Positions 13,901-24,718 of a DNA stretch of 64,000 bases are shown in pieces; the first letter of the stretch is position 1; every line of letters starts with the position of its first letter. Location: contig NC_059480.1 of NCBI RefSeq assembly GCF_018139145.2, forward strand, positions 18,166,428 through 18,230,427. Direction: 5' to 3'. The translations under genes were made by a program, and so were the position numbers. The stretch comes from Gymnogyps californianus. Lineage: Eukaryota > Chordata > Aves > Accipitriformes > Cathartidae. Below the pieces are notes generated by a model. The model was not told the DNA's origin. It did not search any database and worked only from the letters and a program-made list of their open reading frames with translations.

Positions 13901-16900
13901 TACGTTAGCGTATCATAGTACACATAAGATTACCGTGAAGAGCACTAGTGAATTGAAAACCCAGCTCTTGAACCAAAGTGAATAAAATTACAAAAAAGCA
14001 ATAACAATGAGACTATTTTATGGAGAGAGATATTTAAATATGTCTGTGGTCCACAGCTTGGGGTTTTATCTAGCCAATCTTACTTTTCTGGTTTTGTTTT
14101 GCCAGTATGTTTCTGCCACCATCTGCCACCTCCTCCTTTGAAATGAGACAAGTGTAATACTTGTAATACTCAGAGGCAGGTAGAGGGCTGCAGAGATGGC
14201 TCTTAGCAGACCAGTTGGCATGTTTCTGTCCTTAATAGTTAGCATATACATATGCAAAATACAGACATTAATGCTATTTAAAATACAAAAGAAACACTTG
14301 CTCAAATCTCCCTGCAAGGTGAAGCAGGGGTATGGAAGGGCTAATCAGCACTGACTCAGCAGCATTCCCAGAGGAGGAGGGGAGATTAAATGTCTTGAAA
14401 ATCCTCCTAATCACCCCTTCTGATGGTCACAAAGGGTTCTTTTGATGGAGCTAATAACACGCGGACTTTTCATTTTAATCGTCTGTCTTTAGATGGCACC
14501 TTTTTCGATCTCCTGTCTTTGGCTCTGCTTTTATTTCCTTTTTAAATATGATGCACTTTTTCATGTAGCTGTTATTTCAGTTTAACCTTTTCTCCTTTTA
14601 AGAGCAAATTGACTCACTAGAGCAAACATGAATATAGATTCAGAATTATTTTAGAGACTTGCTATTTCCTGGTAGCCTCCGTTTTTGTACCTGGGAAAGA
14701 ATATATTGATGCTGGGGGGAGGGAAGGACAGTGCATCCTCACACAGGATTTTAAAGAATGGTATTCTTGCGGCACATGCAGACTGTGAAATAGCAGCAGC
14801 TGTTTTATGTTCTCAGTGTGAACAAGGAACCTGTGTGCTTAGGGAATTTATTTCATAGATGCCATCGCAGCTTTTTGCTCTTTTGACAAAGCCTTCAGGG
14901 AGTTCTACAAATCTTATCGCAGCTGGGAGCCAGGGAGGCTGCCTGTGTCTGCCAAGATTGTGACCTATACCTGGGAGAAATAATAGTGTCTGTGCCCTAA
15001 AAGGATGTATTCCTGTGCTGTAGCATATCCATATGTTTTTTGCACCTCAGATTGAGTCTGTGTGTGTGATAAACACAATGGAAAACAAGTTAAAGATCTA
15101 TTACTTGTTTGCAGGGGACTTAACTGAACCTGTTCAATCCTGTTGTCCAAAGAACCAAGTTTGAGTAGGATAGACAGGTCGATAGAGCCAGGTTTAGAGG
15201 CTGTGCGGTGAGTACATGCCCCAGGGCAGTACCTGTGGTGCCATGTTCCTTTCCATTTGCAGTCTCCCTGAATTTTGAGCAGTCTGTCATGCTGTCACAG
15301 CACGTACTGCAGGTTTCACTTGGTTGCAGACTTACTATGCATACATATTTCTCCATACATTGCTAACCCTTTCCATCTCCTCCTACAGCGAGTTTCCCTC
15401 GGCCTTCACCAGCAAACCTAAGATCCCTCGCACTCCTGAAGTGCAGAGTGCCAGCCCTAGAAAGGGAAAGGTCCCAGCCATTGCCCCCCAGTTCTCTCAG
15501 TCTGGACCTCAACAAACAAGCCGTCCCACCTCCTCAGGATCATCCACAAGGAGCAGACAGAGTAAGTCGAAAAAGCCATCATTCTGTTTGTCAGTCCTTG
15601 GGGTGGGAAAGGAGGGAGCACTGTAGTAGCTCTCCAGGAATGAAGTCGTATGCTACAAATGTGCCAGGAGTATATGACATTGTACTTGTCATCTGCAGGA
15701 TGTACAACCATGTAATTATATCCTGCTGAACACTGCTCCTATTTCCAGGCTGTCATGTGAGCAGTTAAGAGACATGCTTTTTCCTGTCTCTGGGTGGAGA
15801 AAAGTGGCCCAAATTCTCAGAAGTTTGGGGGGGAAGCTTCTAGTCTCAGATTAGACTTTCTCTAGATGTCATTAGACTTTTTCATTTTCTTTAGACACTT
15901 GTTCACTCCACTGTGTAACTTGTTTAATATTCTTGAATTTGGATTCCTGGGTGTGTCTACACTGCAACTGAATGTAGAGCAGATGTCAGGCAGTTCAGAA
16001 GATGGGCTCAGGCAGCCTAATAAGCAGACAGCCAAACATGGTGTGCTGCTTGTGGCAGTCATCATTTTGCTGGAGACTTGTATTTAAGAACCATATGGAT
16101 GTGTCGTTGCCTGAAGAAGTTTAAGCAGTACTAGTTTGCAGTGGGCTCAGAAGAGAGGAGGGCTGTGACTTGAGGCTGGAGGGAAAGGATGGATGCTTGC
16201 TTTAAGCCAGCCAACACAAGCCCATTAAAGTGGAAATGTTGATCGCAGATGCTCACACAACAGTAAACACGTATATAGTGTGTAAGCTGTGGGGGTTTTT
16301 GAGGGGGAGGAGGAAGAAAGATGCATTCGTCAGTAATGAGTAAGCTTTTTCCCTGGAGTGTGGATAGGACTAGCTGGATTCAAATGCACCTCTGGGTCCA
16401 TCATCCATGAAAATGGCAGGAGCCATATGCTGTATATTCTTATTCCAAACATATTATAAGAAGTTTAGTGATGATTATTTGATCACAATATAACATCAGC
16501 TTGATTCTTTAGCTGTAACTGTTATCTTTAAACATTTCACAAAAACATGGTAGCTCATAATACCTTGCAAACCTTCCCAAGAAATTTGAGGTATGTGTAT
16601 ATCGTTAGCTCCTCATTACAGGTAGGGAAAATGAGATGCAGAGAATTGAAATAACCTAGTAAATCAGCAGCAGAGCTGGAAATAACTTCCTAAGTCTTTT
16701 ATGTTGCTCACTCATTGTCGTTCCACGCAGTTGCATGTGCAGGGAGATGGGGTGGTTTCATTCAGGGAGTACAGGTGAGGCAATGGAAGGGAATGTCCTT
16801 GGTAGTTAAGGGAGGTTTTGACCTAGAGAGTACTTCCTTGAACAGTCCTGTACTTAGGTAATATTGCCAGCTCTTTCAGCTTTACTTTAGCTGCATATGC

Positions 16901-18986
16901 CCTGTGTTTTACCTCCTGACATCAGTGCTTTCTGTTTCCTATGATAGGAGCACTGTTCTGCTGTGACTGAATGTGGTGTTAGCACCCAAGAGTCTGTCCC
17001 TGGTTCCTGTTTCGGTTCATTTACAAAAGCACAAGCCCATTGAAAAGAAGCTCTGCTGAAGAAGGGAAAAGCATAGTGTGTGTGCGTGCACAAAAACTCC
17101 TCTGCATGTTCTAGTTTCTCCAGGGGTGTGTGTGTCCTGTGAAAGATGTGACATACATATGTTGCTCTCATAGGGCTCTGGAGTAAGTTCCTTTTCCAGT
17201 GGCACAGTGTATAATGTGTTTTATTTTGAAATTGCATTAAAGCAGAGAGTGATCAGAGTTCTACATCACTTGGGTTTCTCTGTTGATTCACTATATGTAA
17301 TTTGTAAGTCCAGACTCTTGGGCTCTTCTAACTTTTATTGGATAGGATTTGTCTTACAGTATACCTCTTATCTTTGCTGTGTCTGTGCCTCCTAAAGCTG
17401 AATGTATAGCAGGCATCACATCTTACTATGTGTCCATTTACCTTTTCTCCTGAGTTTTCTATTGGGGTTCCAGGTAATTGTTTTCTATCTGTCCACATGT
17501 GCCATGAGACAGACTTGGTGTCAGCAATTGAATGTTAAACTCTTATCTTCCTGCTAAAAATAGCAAAGAAATTATTTTGCAAACAAGCCATCTTCCATTC
17601 ACTCTGTGTAAATGTATCCTGCGTTGTTGTCTGCTGTCACAGAGCACCTATTAGTTATTGTCCATCTTGCAGGGGCTTTCACACAGGTGTTTACAGTTGG
17701 GAAAAGTGAGAGGATCAGGACCAGATTTTTAAAGGACTAAAAAGGACTTTAAGCATCTATGTCCAAACTTGAGGTTCTCAAAGGTAATTCCCAGCTGTTA
17801 CTTAAAGGTGCAGGGAAGGCATCTGAAGCAGGTGAGCCCTAATGTTTCCCTAGTAAAGCTCTGTGCTACTGTTCCTTTAATTTCCTAGCTGACTCATCTG
17901 TAAGTCAAAAATGGTATCAGATGCACAGATATCAGCAATCAGTAGATTTCAGCAGTTGCTGCCTCCCATTTGTCTGCTGCATAGGTATGTAGGTTTTTAT
18001 ATATCAAGAGACTCTGTCCCAGTGGAAGACTGTCTTTAGTTTGTGGATTTCTTGGTATTTCTGGAGAAACACAAGTTTTTATAGCTGATGGGCATGATGA
18101 GAAAAAGATGAGTTTCTGATTGTACTGACCTGATGTGCTCACTTATTTTAGAGACACATTTTTAGCTTGCTTTTAATATTTATTATGGGTGTATTTTCTG
18201 GAAATAAGTTGCTTTTACATAAACCTAGCTGAACGAGCTGGACGGCTCCTCTTGGAGCATGGAGTGTGTGGAATGCCTGAGGAATGCAGAGGAAGCACAG
18301 GTACTTACTGCAGCTACAGGCCTGGGGCGAGATTCCTGCCTGAGATGTAGCCCGCTGCTGTTAGCCGAGCTCTAAAACTGTACCTTAAAGCAAAACCAAG
18401 CTACTCCAAATAAAACCAGCCAAGCTGGGATTTTCTGTGGATTCCACTTCCTAGCTGGTACAGGGATGACACTGGCAGCATGGCTAGAACATAGGGTGGA
18501 CCTCCAAATTTAGACTTTTTCAGCTGTGCTTATGTGCTCCATGTGGACATGGTTGAATGGTTTAATCTACCCTGTTCCTTACTCTGCATCTGTTCCAAGC
18601 AACTCTGCATGGGCATGCTCAAGCTGTTTGCAGTTTACCAAGTTCTGTCTAGGGCACAGTGGAGCTAGAGTAGACAAAAATCTGTACCAGAAGAATGAAG
18701 CATTATTTTTGTCAAGAGTGTGACTGGGCCCTGGTGACTCCCTGCTCCTCCACAGGTTATTTCAGTGTCCCCTGACAAGTGGTTGCCATAAATAAATTCT
18801 GCCTTTTTAAGTTGCAACATCAGTGGTTAAGGTGCCTTTGTGCATGTTCTTTGTGGTGTTTGTATCACTGCACAGGTTGAACAAGTGTCGCCCTCAGGCA
18901 GCTCCTGTCTTGTAATAAATCCTGCCTTCAGCTGACAGACCCTTTCTTGCTGTTTTTCTGCAGGCAGCCAGTCCTACAGGAAGTGA
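1823..18986 (+). CDS. ARMC9: ARMC9, 3' part of the coding region (7 exons, C-terminal 232 residues)
   Basis: ARMC9 (armadillo repeat containing 9, also with a LisH motif) is a ciliary basal-body protein linked to Joubert syndrome in humans. Only the C-terminal tail is in the window; the LisH and armadillo parts lie upstream. Coding exons, all with AG/GT borders: 1823-1927, 2666-2781, 3861-3884, 6998-7122, 10626-10758, 15389-15561 and 18964-18986 with the TGA stop. Their lengths (105, 116, 24, 125, 133, 173, 23) keep one open frame throughout, which is strong evidence for the model. Anchors to the vertebrate protein are MEADLDKDE and LLTTEYLG in the first exon, [10 protein letters not shown] in the second, SAFTSKP and SGPQQTSRP in the sixth, and the end SSQSYRK. 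The tail is rich in Ser, Pro and basic residues with no visible domain, so it is probably disordered. Middle exons 4 and 5 match human ARMC9 poorly and rest on phase and splice sites. Confidence 0.93.
2666..2781 (+). CDS. ARMC9: ARMC9 coding exon ([10 protein letters not shown])
   Basis: Acceptor cctgtgtatcag, donor gtaagt. It starts in phase 0 and ends with two bases of a codon. The frame reads [15 protein letters not shown] and then [14 protein letters not shown]; the second part is nearly the same in human ARMC9. A T-rich tract at 2624-2640 provides the polypyrimidine tract. Confidence 0.92.
3861..3884 (+). CDS. ARMC9: ARMC9 24-nt microexon
   Basis: Acceptor ttcttccccattttag, donor gtgagg. 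The exon is only 24 nt. Joined to its neighbours it reads IVEDPYRKQ, where human ARMC9 has VVEDQ at the same place after the VTPG motif. Its length is a multiple of three, so skipping it would keep the frame. Confidence 0.85.
6998..7122 (+). CDS. ARMC9: ARMC9 coding exon (poorly conserved tail)
   Basis: Acceptor tctcctttctcctccag, donor gtaagg. 125 nt, open in the frame set by the microexon ([18 protein letters not shown] and onward, ending in SDLCISPS). It is Ser-rich and does not align clearly to human ARMC9, which is divergent here. Support comes from the strong acceptor and donor and from the phase fit on both sides. Confidence 0.75.
10626..10758 (+). CDS. ARMC9: ARMC9 coding exon with tandem TAG/CAG acceptor
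   Basis: Acceptor tttcttttttaaatag, donor gtatga. 133 nt, open (for example [18 protein letters not shown]). It supplies the 3n+1 length needed to connect the exon ending at 7122 with the one starting at 15389. The acceptor reads TAGCAG, so the exon could also start at 10629, which removes one residue and changes the junction from SVE to FE. The exon has no clear human match. Confidence 0.75.
11747..11806 (+). repeat. G/T-rich tract with two G5 runs
   Basis: The sequence alternates G runs and T runs (GGGGG, T6, GGGGG, then GGTTTGG-type units). It is low-complexity intronic DNA in ARMC9 with weak G-quadruplex potential. Confidence 0.7.
13204..13290 (+). repeat. GTT/TTG-rich microsatellite-like tract
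   Basis: G/T-only stretch with a G8 run and (TTG) units near its end. Open frames across it on both strands are products of low complexity. Confidence 0.7.
15389..15561 (+). CDS. ARMC9: ARMC9 coding exon (SAFTSKP ... SGPQQTSRP)
   Basis: Acceptor ccatctcctcctacag, donor gtaagt. 173 nt. It encodes [18 protein letters not shown] and later [18 protein letters not shown], recognisable next to the corresponding human ARMC9 segments with SAFTCKP and CGPQQASRP. Ser/Pro-rich and basic, probably disordered. Confidence 0.92.
18964..18986 (+). CDS. ARMC9: ARMC9 last coding exon and stop codon
   Basis: The acceptor is tgtttttctgcag. The 23 coding nucleotides complete the C-terminus SSQSYRK and the TGA at 18984-18986. 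Human ARMC9 ends in SSQSHRK, so the identity and the terminus are secure despite the small size. Confidence 0.92.
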
Positions 18987-20035
18987 GAACAGTTCCTTTC
19001 CTCGAGAATCACCTGTCACATTGTTGAAGGACAGAGCCAGCTTCCTGTAATGAGCTTTACTGGCGACCTACTGAGAAGAGAGTGAGGTTACTGACATTGC
19101 ACGGCATACGCTTTGCACAGTGATTCAGGGATTATCTGATGGGATGCATCTGTTGTCATCTCTAAAGCTGGCTAAGACAAGGGCCTTGTTATTAGAATTC
19201 AAGGTCTCAGCGGCAGCCCAGCTCTGATAGGAGAGATGGATATATTCCCAATGACTCCGATAGTTTACTCTAAAGTGACATTGCCACCTTGAGAAGAAAC
19301 TCTTGCTCTCTGCCTTCTGTGTCAGAGTAAACAGCCTTTGGAGACGGTATGTAGGGCTCAGCACAGGAGTCTGACCAAGCAACTGTCTTTTTTACATATT
19401 GCTTGCTGAACTAGCCTGCCACTTGCTTTTTTTAAATTATGCCTTTGTGCATGAGTTGGGAGATATCTGTGTTCAAAGGATCTGCACTAGGAGGGAAAAT
19501 GTATGCCATATGTGCCAAGCCTCGCTGCCTGGAGCAGTCTTGTGTGGAGCGAGATCTGTGTTTGGCCACCAGAGACTGGAGAGAAAGTATTTCATCAACT
19601 TCTGATTGACCTGTGGCAGTTGAAAAACACTGTGCCAGTGCCCAAGGCAGCATCCGTTCTCACCTCTAGGGATCTGATCAGCAGCTTTATCTGCAGCAAT
19701 TACTCCTATTCCTTCTTCCTACATTTTTTTCTTAATTCTACTGTTTAACATTTGTGGAATGAATAATCCATTTTTTCCACTGGAATGAAGAACTTTGTTT
19801 CTTCTTTCGTAGAAGAAACCATGAGAATGTGAACAGATCAGAAGCAGCTTTCTCTTTACATGTGGCTGTGGGCAATCTTCTTTGGTCTTTGTTGCTTTTT
19901 TATGTTCTTCACTTCTGAGCAATGACTGGTTATGCCTTCATGGAATTTGTGCTGGTCTTCAGTGAATATGAAGTGCTGGCTAGGCAAGAGAGATCAGGAA
20001 GCCGTCCACTAAATAAAAACCCAGCAGTTAGTTCT
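18987..20035 (+). other. ARMC9: ARMC9 3' UTR (inferred)
   Basis: Follows the TGA at 18984-18986. The first canonical poly(A) signal after it is AATAAA at 20012-20017, followed by T/GT-rich sequence near 20050-20080, which suits a cleavage site around 20,030. The extent is inferred. Confidence 0.6.
20012..20017 (+). terminator. ARMC9: Candidate ARMC9 poly(A) signal AATAAA
   Basis: First AATAAA downstream of the stop codon, with a GT/T-rich element within 60 nt. A weaker upstream signal cannot be excluded. Confidence 0.55.
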
Positions 20036-21241
20036 GCCAGTGAATTACAAAGCTAGTGCTGTTTGTTGTTCTTTCTCTCAAAAGTAATAGTGATCAGGAA
20101 ACACTAAAGTCTTCACTGGGGGTTGGCTTTGCAGTAACATCCCCTCATGTGACACAGCTGTTAGGACAACAACAACTTTTCCACTAACGCAGTTTACATT
20201 GGAACTTGGCTGCTACTGAGGCAGAAATGCACAAAAAGCAGGCAATGTGTTTGCCATAGGCAGGCTTCAAAAGCAAATGCTTTAACAGGTACAAAAAGGG
20301 AGAAAGTAAGGCTTTTGTTTTGGAGTTTCACCTTGAGAAACAAACAAGTGGAACACAGCCTGAAAGGTAAAGCAACTCCAACGGTGACACTACCTTCCCC
20401 TAGAGTAAAGAGTTGTAAAGCCACCAATCATTTCCATAGGACCAGAAGAAAGCTTTACACTTCTGCTGAGACCTTGAATTGTGCCTCTTCGTATGTGGTG
20501 GCAACTGAAGAGCCAAGGCCATTTCCTCATGCGATGTAGTTGCCACGAGACCCACCCAGATCAGTGAGGCTGTGTCAGATGTTTGCAGAAAGGGCTCCCA
20601 TGTACAAGTTCAGGTAACTCCTTTGGATAACAGACTTTAAACTGAAATCAGGATGTTTTGTAGGAGAAGACATCCCCCAGTTTAAAATCTTGTCATATTC
20701 ATGTGGAAGTTACAATTTACTGCTCAGTAACTTCAGGGTATTCACAGGCCTAACACAAAGCAGGGAAAGTACAGGTGTTGCTTTAACTCCCAAACTACCT
20801 AGGACATGAAATGATTATAGACACTTGATAGCCCCTGTCGCATAGATCTCCATGCTAGACAAAGAAATCACAGAAAATCTCTGACTTGTGCTTAGATTCA
20901 TCCACCTCCTCTTAGAGTTGATAAACACAATTAATGGAAAAATGTCCTCTGGTTCACAAAAGGGCAGTAATGGAAAACAGCCATAAGAACTCACCCAGTG
21001 GTTTTCCAGGGTAGGCAGCTTTTCTTTTTCCTCTGAAATGCTGTCTTTTTTCCAGCATGTAGTATCAATGGCCAATTTGTTAACACTGAAGTGGTAAGCA
21101 CATTCATTTGCATACGTGGATAACACGGAATGCTCCAGCAGATGAGTTTTATTTATTTTACAGCAGTGCTGAGTTTCATGTTGGAGCAGATCTGATTCTC
21201 TGAGATGCAGAGCAGCTTTTGAAAAGTGTTGAGTGCAGACT

Positions 21242-21244
<3 letters not shown>

Positions 21245-21275
<31 letters not shown>
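21245..21275 (+). repeat. Poly-G run, 31 nt
   Basis: Uninterrupted run of about 31 G. It produces an artificial polyglycine/polyproline reading frame on both strands, which is not a gene. The run length is likely to be unreliable in assemblies and polymorphic. Confidence 0.9.
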
Positions 21276-21276
<1 letters not shown>

Positions 21277-23389
21277 GTGGGGTGGATGGAACAACAACCC
21301 CAAAACCTCACTGGCTTTACCATTAGTTGAGGTCAAAACTGTATCACTCCTTACAGGTCAGCTGAAGGTGGTTGGTAGGTACGGCTACAACTGCTCCAGC
21401 AGATCAAGATTCGTGAAAAAAGAAATGCATCTTGCAGAACTGGACTGAAAGGAACAAGCTGAAGTTTATGTACTTGTGTGTTTGTTTCTTAGTTGGGCCT
21501 ATTGCAATGCAGAACTGTATATGTGCATTTTTCCATGTTCAACTCTTAGATGTTTTGGAGTGTGAGTATAGAGTTTGAAAACTGAGACTATTTTTTATAT
21601 TAATGCTTAAGAAACTTCATTTTCCAAATACTTCAGAGAAACTATGGATATGCTTAGAAATAAATTATCAGCTGAGCAGTAGTTTGAGAGGCCAATGAAG
21701 TAATGTGTCCTCCTTTTCTCTGTCTTGTTCACAAAAAGCCCCTGTGATGACAGCCGGAAGGTTTTGAAGCTAATGAAAAATGTTGATTCTGCCTTTGTTA
21801 GTAGGACTTCACTATTCGGGGTTGAAAGGTGCCTGGATAGAGGTCAGTAACACACACATAGCAAATTCTGCACCTCACTCTTAAAAGTTGTTTTTGTGTA
21901 TGCCATGTGGAGGCTGCTGCTAGATACACCACCACCCTGGTAAAACGGGAGCAGTGTAAATTGCCTGCCTGAATGAGAGGGGTGTCATTGTACTTAAAGT
22001 GGCTGTGATTTAGTTTACAATAAGCAAATACGGTTATTGCATATGACACACAGATCTGCAAGGGAAGTTTTTCTGGGACCAAAGTGCTATGTGGTGCTAG
22101 CATGCCTTTGGGATATAACTTCTCTATATTCAGTGTAATTTTGTTTATGGACACTGTTATATGAGACATAAACTGCATAAGTCTGTTTCAATTTGCATGG
22201 AGGGCTTTAAAATTATCTGGCAGTGACTGGGTAAAAATGCTTATAAAGGGATTTTTTTTTTTTTTCTTTTTGGATAGGTTTGTTTGGGGTTTCATGGACT
22301 TTTAGGGTGTACATTTGTTTAAATTTCACTCTGTTTTATTATCGACAAATTTTGTCCCCAACGGTTTTACCTCCACGTGAGTTGAAAACACAGCTCCCTT
22401 CTGTTCAGCCTGGCCTGCCTCTGCAGAGGTAGCATTGTTTACTCAGAAGTGTTGCAAAGCAGGCATGAACCACTCATTGTTTGTGGTCTATTATGAGGAG
22501 AGCCCAGGCATGTGGGATGCCACCAGTGACATTAGTTTGGTGTCAGAAGTATTGTTTGTTGGAGGATTTAAGTGTGTAGGGGAAGACAAGCAAGGAAGTT
22601 CTGTGGAGGAAAATTATTGCTGTGATGGGGTGGGACAGTGGTTGTTTAGTTTGGCTTTGAGTTGTTTCCTCTAAACAAAGTTCTACTAGTCTTTATAAAT
22701 CATGGTGGAAGTTACAGTGTAGAGATAAAAAGTGCTGCATTGCATTCATGCACATCTTTGAGCAGTGGTAGCAGAAAAGCAAACGGGCTATCTTCCTCCC
22801 GGGTATTGAAGTACATCCAGACTTACCTTTTAGCTTGGGGCCTGAATTCATCTTTGGGCCAGAACTTCCTGGCAGTTTGGACCATCCCGACATTTGCTTG
22901 CAGTCTGGCTCAATATTGGAACAAGCCCTTTCCCAGGAGAGGAAATGTTGGAGAGCTGGGAGGTGCACCTAGCTCAGCGAGCATAATCTAACCAAGGAGT
23001 GTGTGAGCCCTGCAGGCCACCTTGGACACACCTGGCTGTGCTGTGTGGCACGCTGAGCTCAAGGAGGTGCGTGGGCATGGCTAGCAAAGAGGATACAGAT
23101 GCAGCCTTGCAAACCTCCACTGACCCTGGTGGGAACTCAGTACCAAAATACCTCTGTGACTAAGCCATGGGGGCTTCTGCAGGCTGTGCTGCACTTTCCT
23201 AACCTCTGCTATTCATATAAATTGTAAGAGGAGTGGGGCTCTTGAGAATTTATTGACGGGTGAGAAATAGCAAGATGTTTCAAGGCAAACAAAACAGACT
23301 TTAAGACCAGGCTGTTCTGGCCAAGCTGTATGGGAATCTGCTGCTAATAGATTTTAAAAAGAAACCAACTTCTGGGTGCAGAACATAGA

Positions 23390-23660
23390 ATATTGTCCTA
23401 CTATGTTATCAGACCAGTAATTCTTCTAGCCTGGCATCTTGTCAGTGGTTGGAATCTGATGTTTCAAAGCAAGTTTCTTTCCAACTCCAGGCTGCTTTCT
23501 ACCCTGCAGTGAAGGGCATTGTATTCAGTTACAGGATCATGATCCAAATTTCCACTCTTTAAGGATCTGATGCTCTCCAAACAACAGGCTGAGTGGCACA
23601 CCCTAAGACATCTAATAACTTTCTGGAACATGTCCTCCTTTTATTGCAAGTTCTCTCAGT
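23390..23660 (+). mobile_element. Degenerate amniote SINE/CR1-like repeat relic (tentative)
   Basis: The stretch with CAGACCAGTAATTCTTCTAG, CTGGCATCTTGTCAGTGG and later AACAGGCTGAGTGGCACACC runs in the same order as a short interspersed repeat I recall from turtles and other sauropsids (CATCTAGCCCAG, ATCCTGTC, AGTGGCCA, AAACAGAGGCTAGGGACACC). It is heavily diverged, so the insertion would be old. The family name cannot be fixed without a repeat library. Confidence 0.4.
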
Positions 23661-24685
23661 AGTCCTGGGCATATGGTCCAAGTTTGCAAGAAATTAGGAC
23701 AGTAATTTATTGCAGTGAAAGTGAAAACACTTCACACAAACAGTAAGAAATCCAGGTGACAGCTTTAAATGTTTGTTTTGTTCTTATCTTCTTCAAATAT
23801 GGGAAATGCTGTTCTGATGTGATTTTAAATCCACAGATTTGGGGAGTATCAGTTATTTTGTTCAATCTGAGTGTGAGTAACTTAACACTGTATTTAATTT
23901 AAAAAATGGTTTCCAGCATGCCTTGCTGGTTTTCATCTTAAAAGTCTTTAAAGTGTTACTTCATTTTATTTGTTTTTCTTTTCTTTCTTTTCTTTAATTT
24001 CTAATAACGCTTTTCTTTTAATTCTAAAATCTCTAACTAATTAATCTAATTCTGCTAAGTAAAAGAATAAACAGGACAAATAAAAATGAGTGGATATCTG
24101 AAACAATAAGGTTTATCCTGCAGATGTTTAAGGTGCCTTATATATTAAGCTGTAGCTGACAGGTACGAATGGTGAGGCCATCTGAAAATCAGACCACCTA
24201 CTAAGGGATATTAGGAGGCTAGGACATCTCCCTCTACTGATCTCAAGGAAAAATTCTGGGCTTTGTAGATCCAGATTTCATTACAGATGCATAGTCCTCC
24301 TCCTCTGAAGAGTGAAAAAGTTGAGCTAACTTGAGGATGGGATGTAAGTGCTGGAAATAGCAGCTCTGTGCCAAATGATACAGTTCCTCATTTGGTCTGC
24401 CATGTGCCGGTCTGACTGCCCTAGCCGTTGTCTGGATCCGGTTGACTGTTGGCAGCGGTTGAATGCTTCCTGAGAACAAATCACTTTATTGTTCATGTCT
24501 GCTCATGCACTGCCTTTTGGGAGCATGGTTCATGTTGGTAGCAAGATGCAGGACCATTAGCACCAAATGAATTCTTTGTCAAGCAGCATGTCTCACTGAA
24601 ATTTTTACCCTTTTCTCCAACTGCTTTCCCCCTGGATCGAGTTTGCAGTATCCTAATGGACTGGCTCCTATTAAGCAGATGGCTT

Positions 24686-24718
24686 GGTTTTTTTGTTGTT
24701 TTTTTTTTTTTTTTTTTG
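24686..24718 (+). repeat. Poly-T tract
   Basis: T-rich run of about 30 nt with isolated G (TTGTTG in the middle). On the minus strand it reads as an A-rich tail, but I see no attached retroposed body. Confidence 0.6.

Noticed and set aside
20815..21336. 173-residue minus-strand frame with polyproline
   Set aside because: The polyproline comes from the G run, and the rest has no recognisable domain or splice context.
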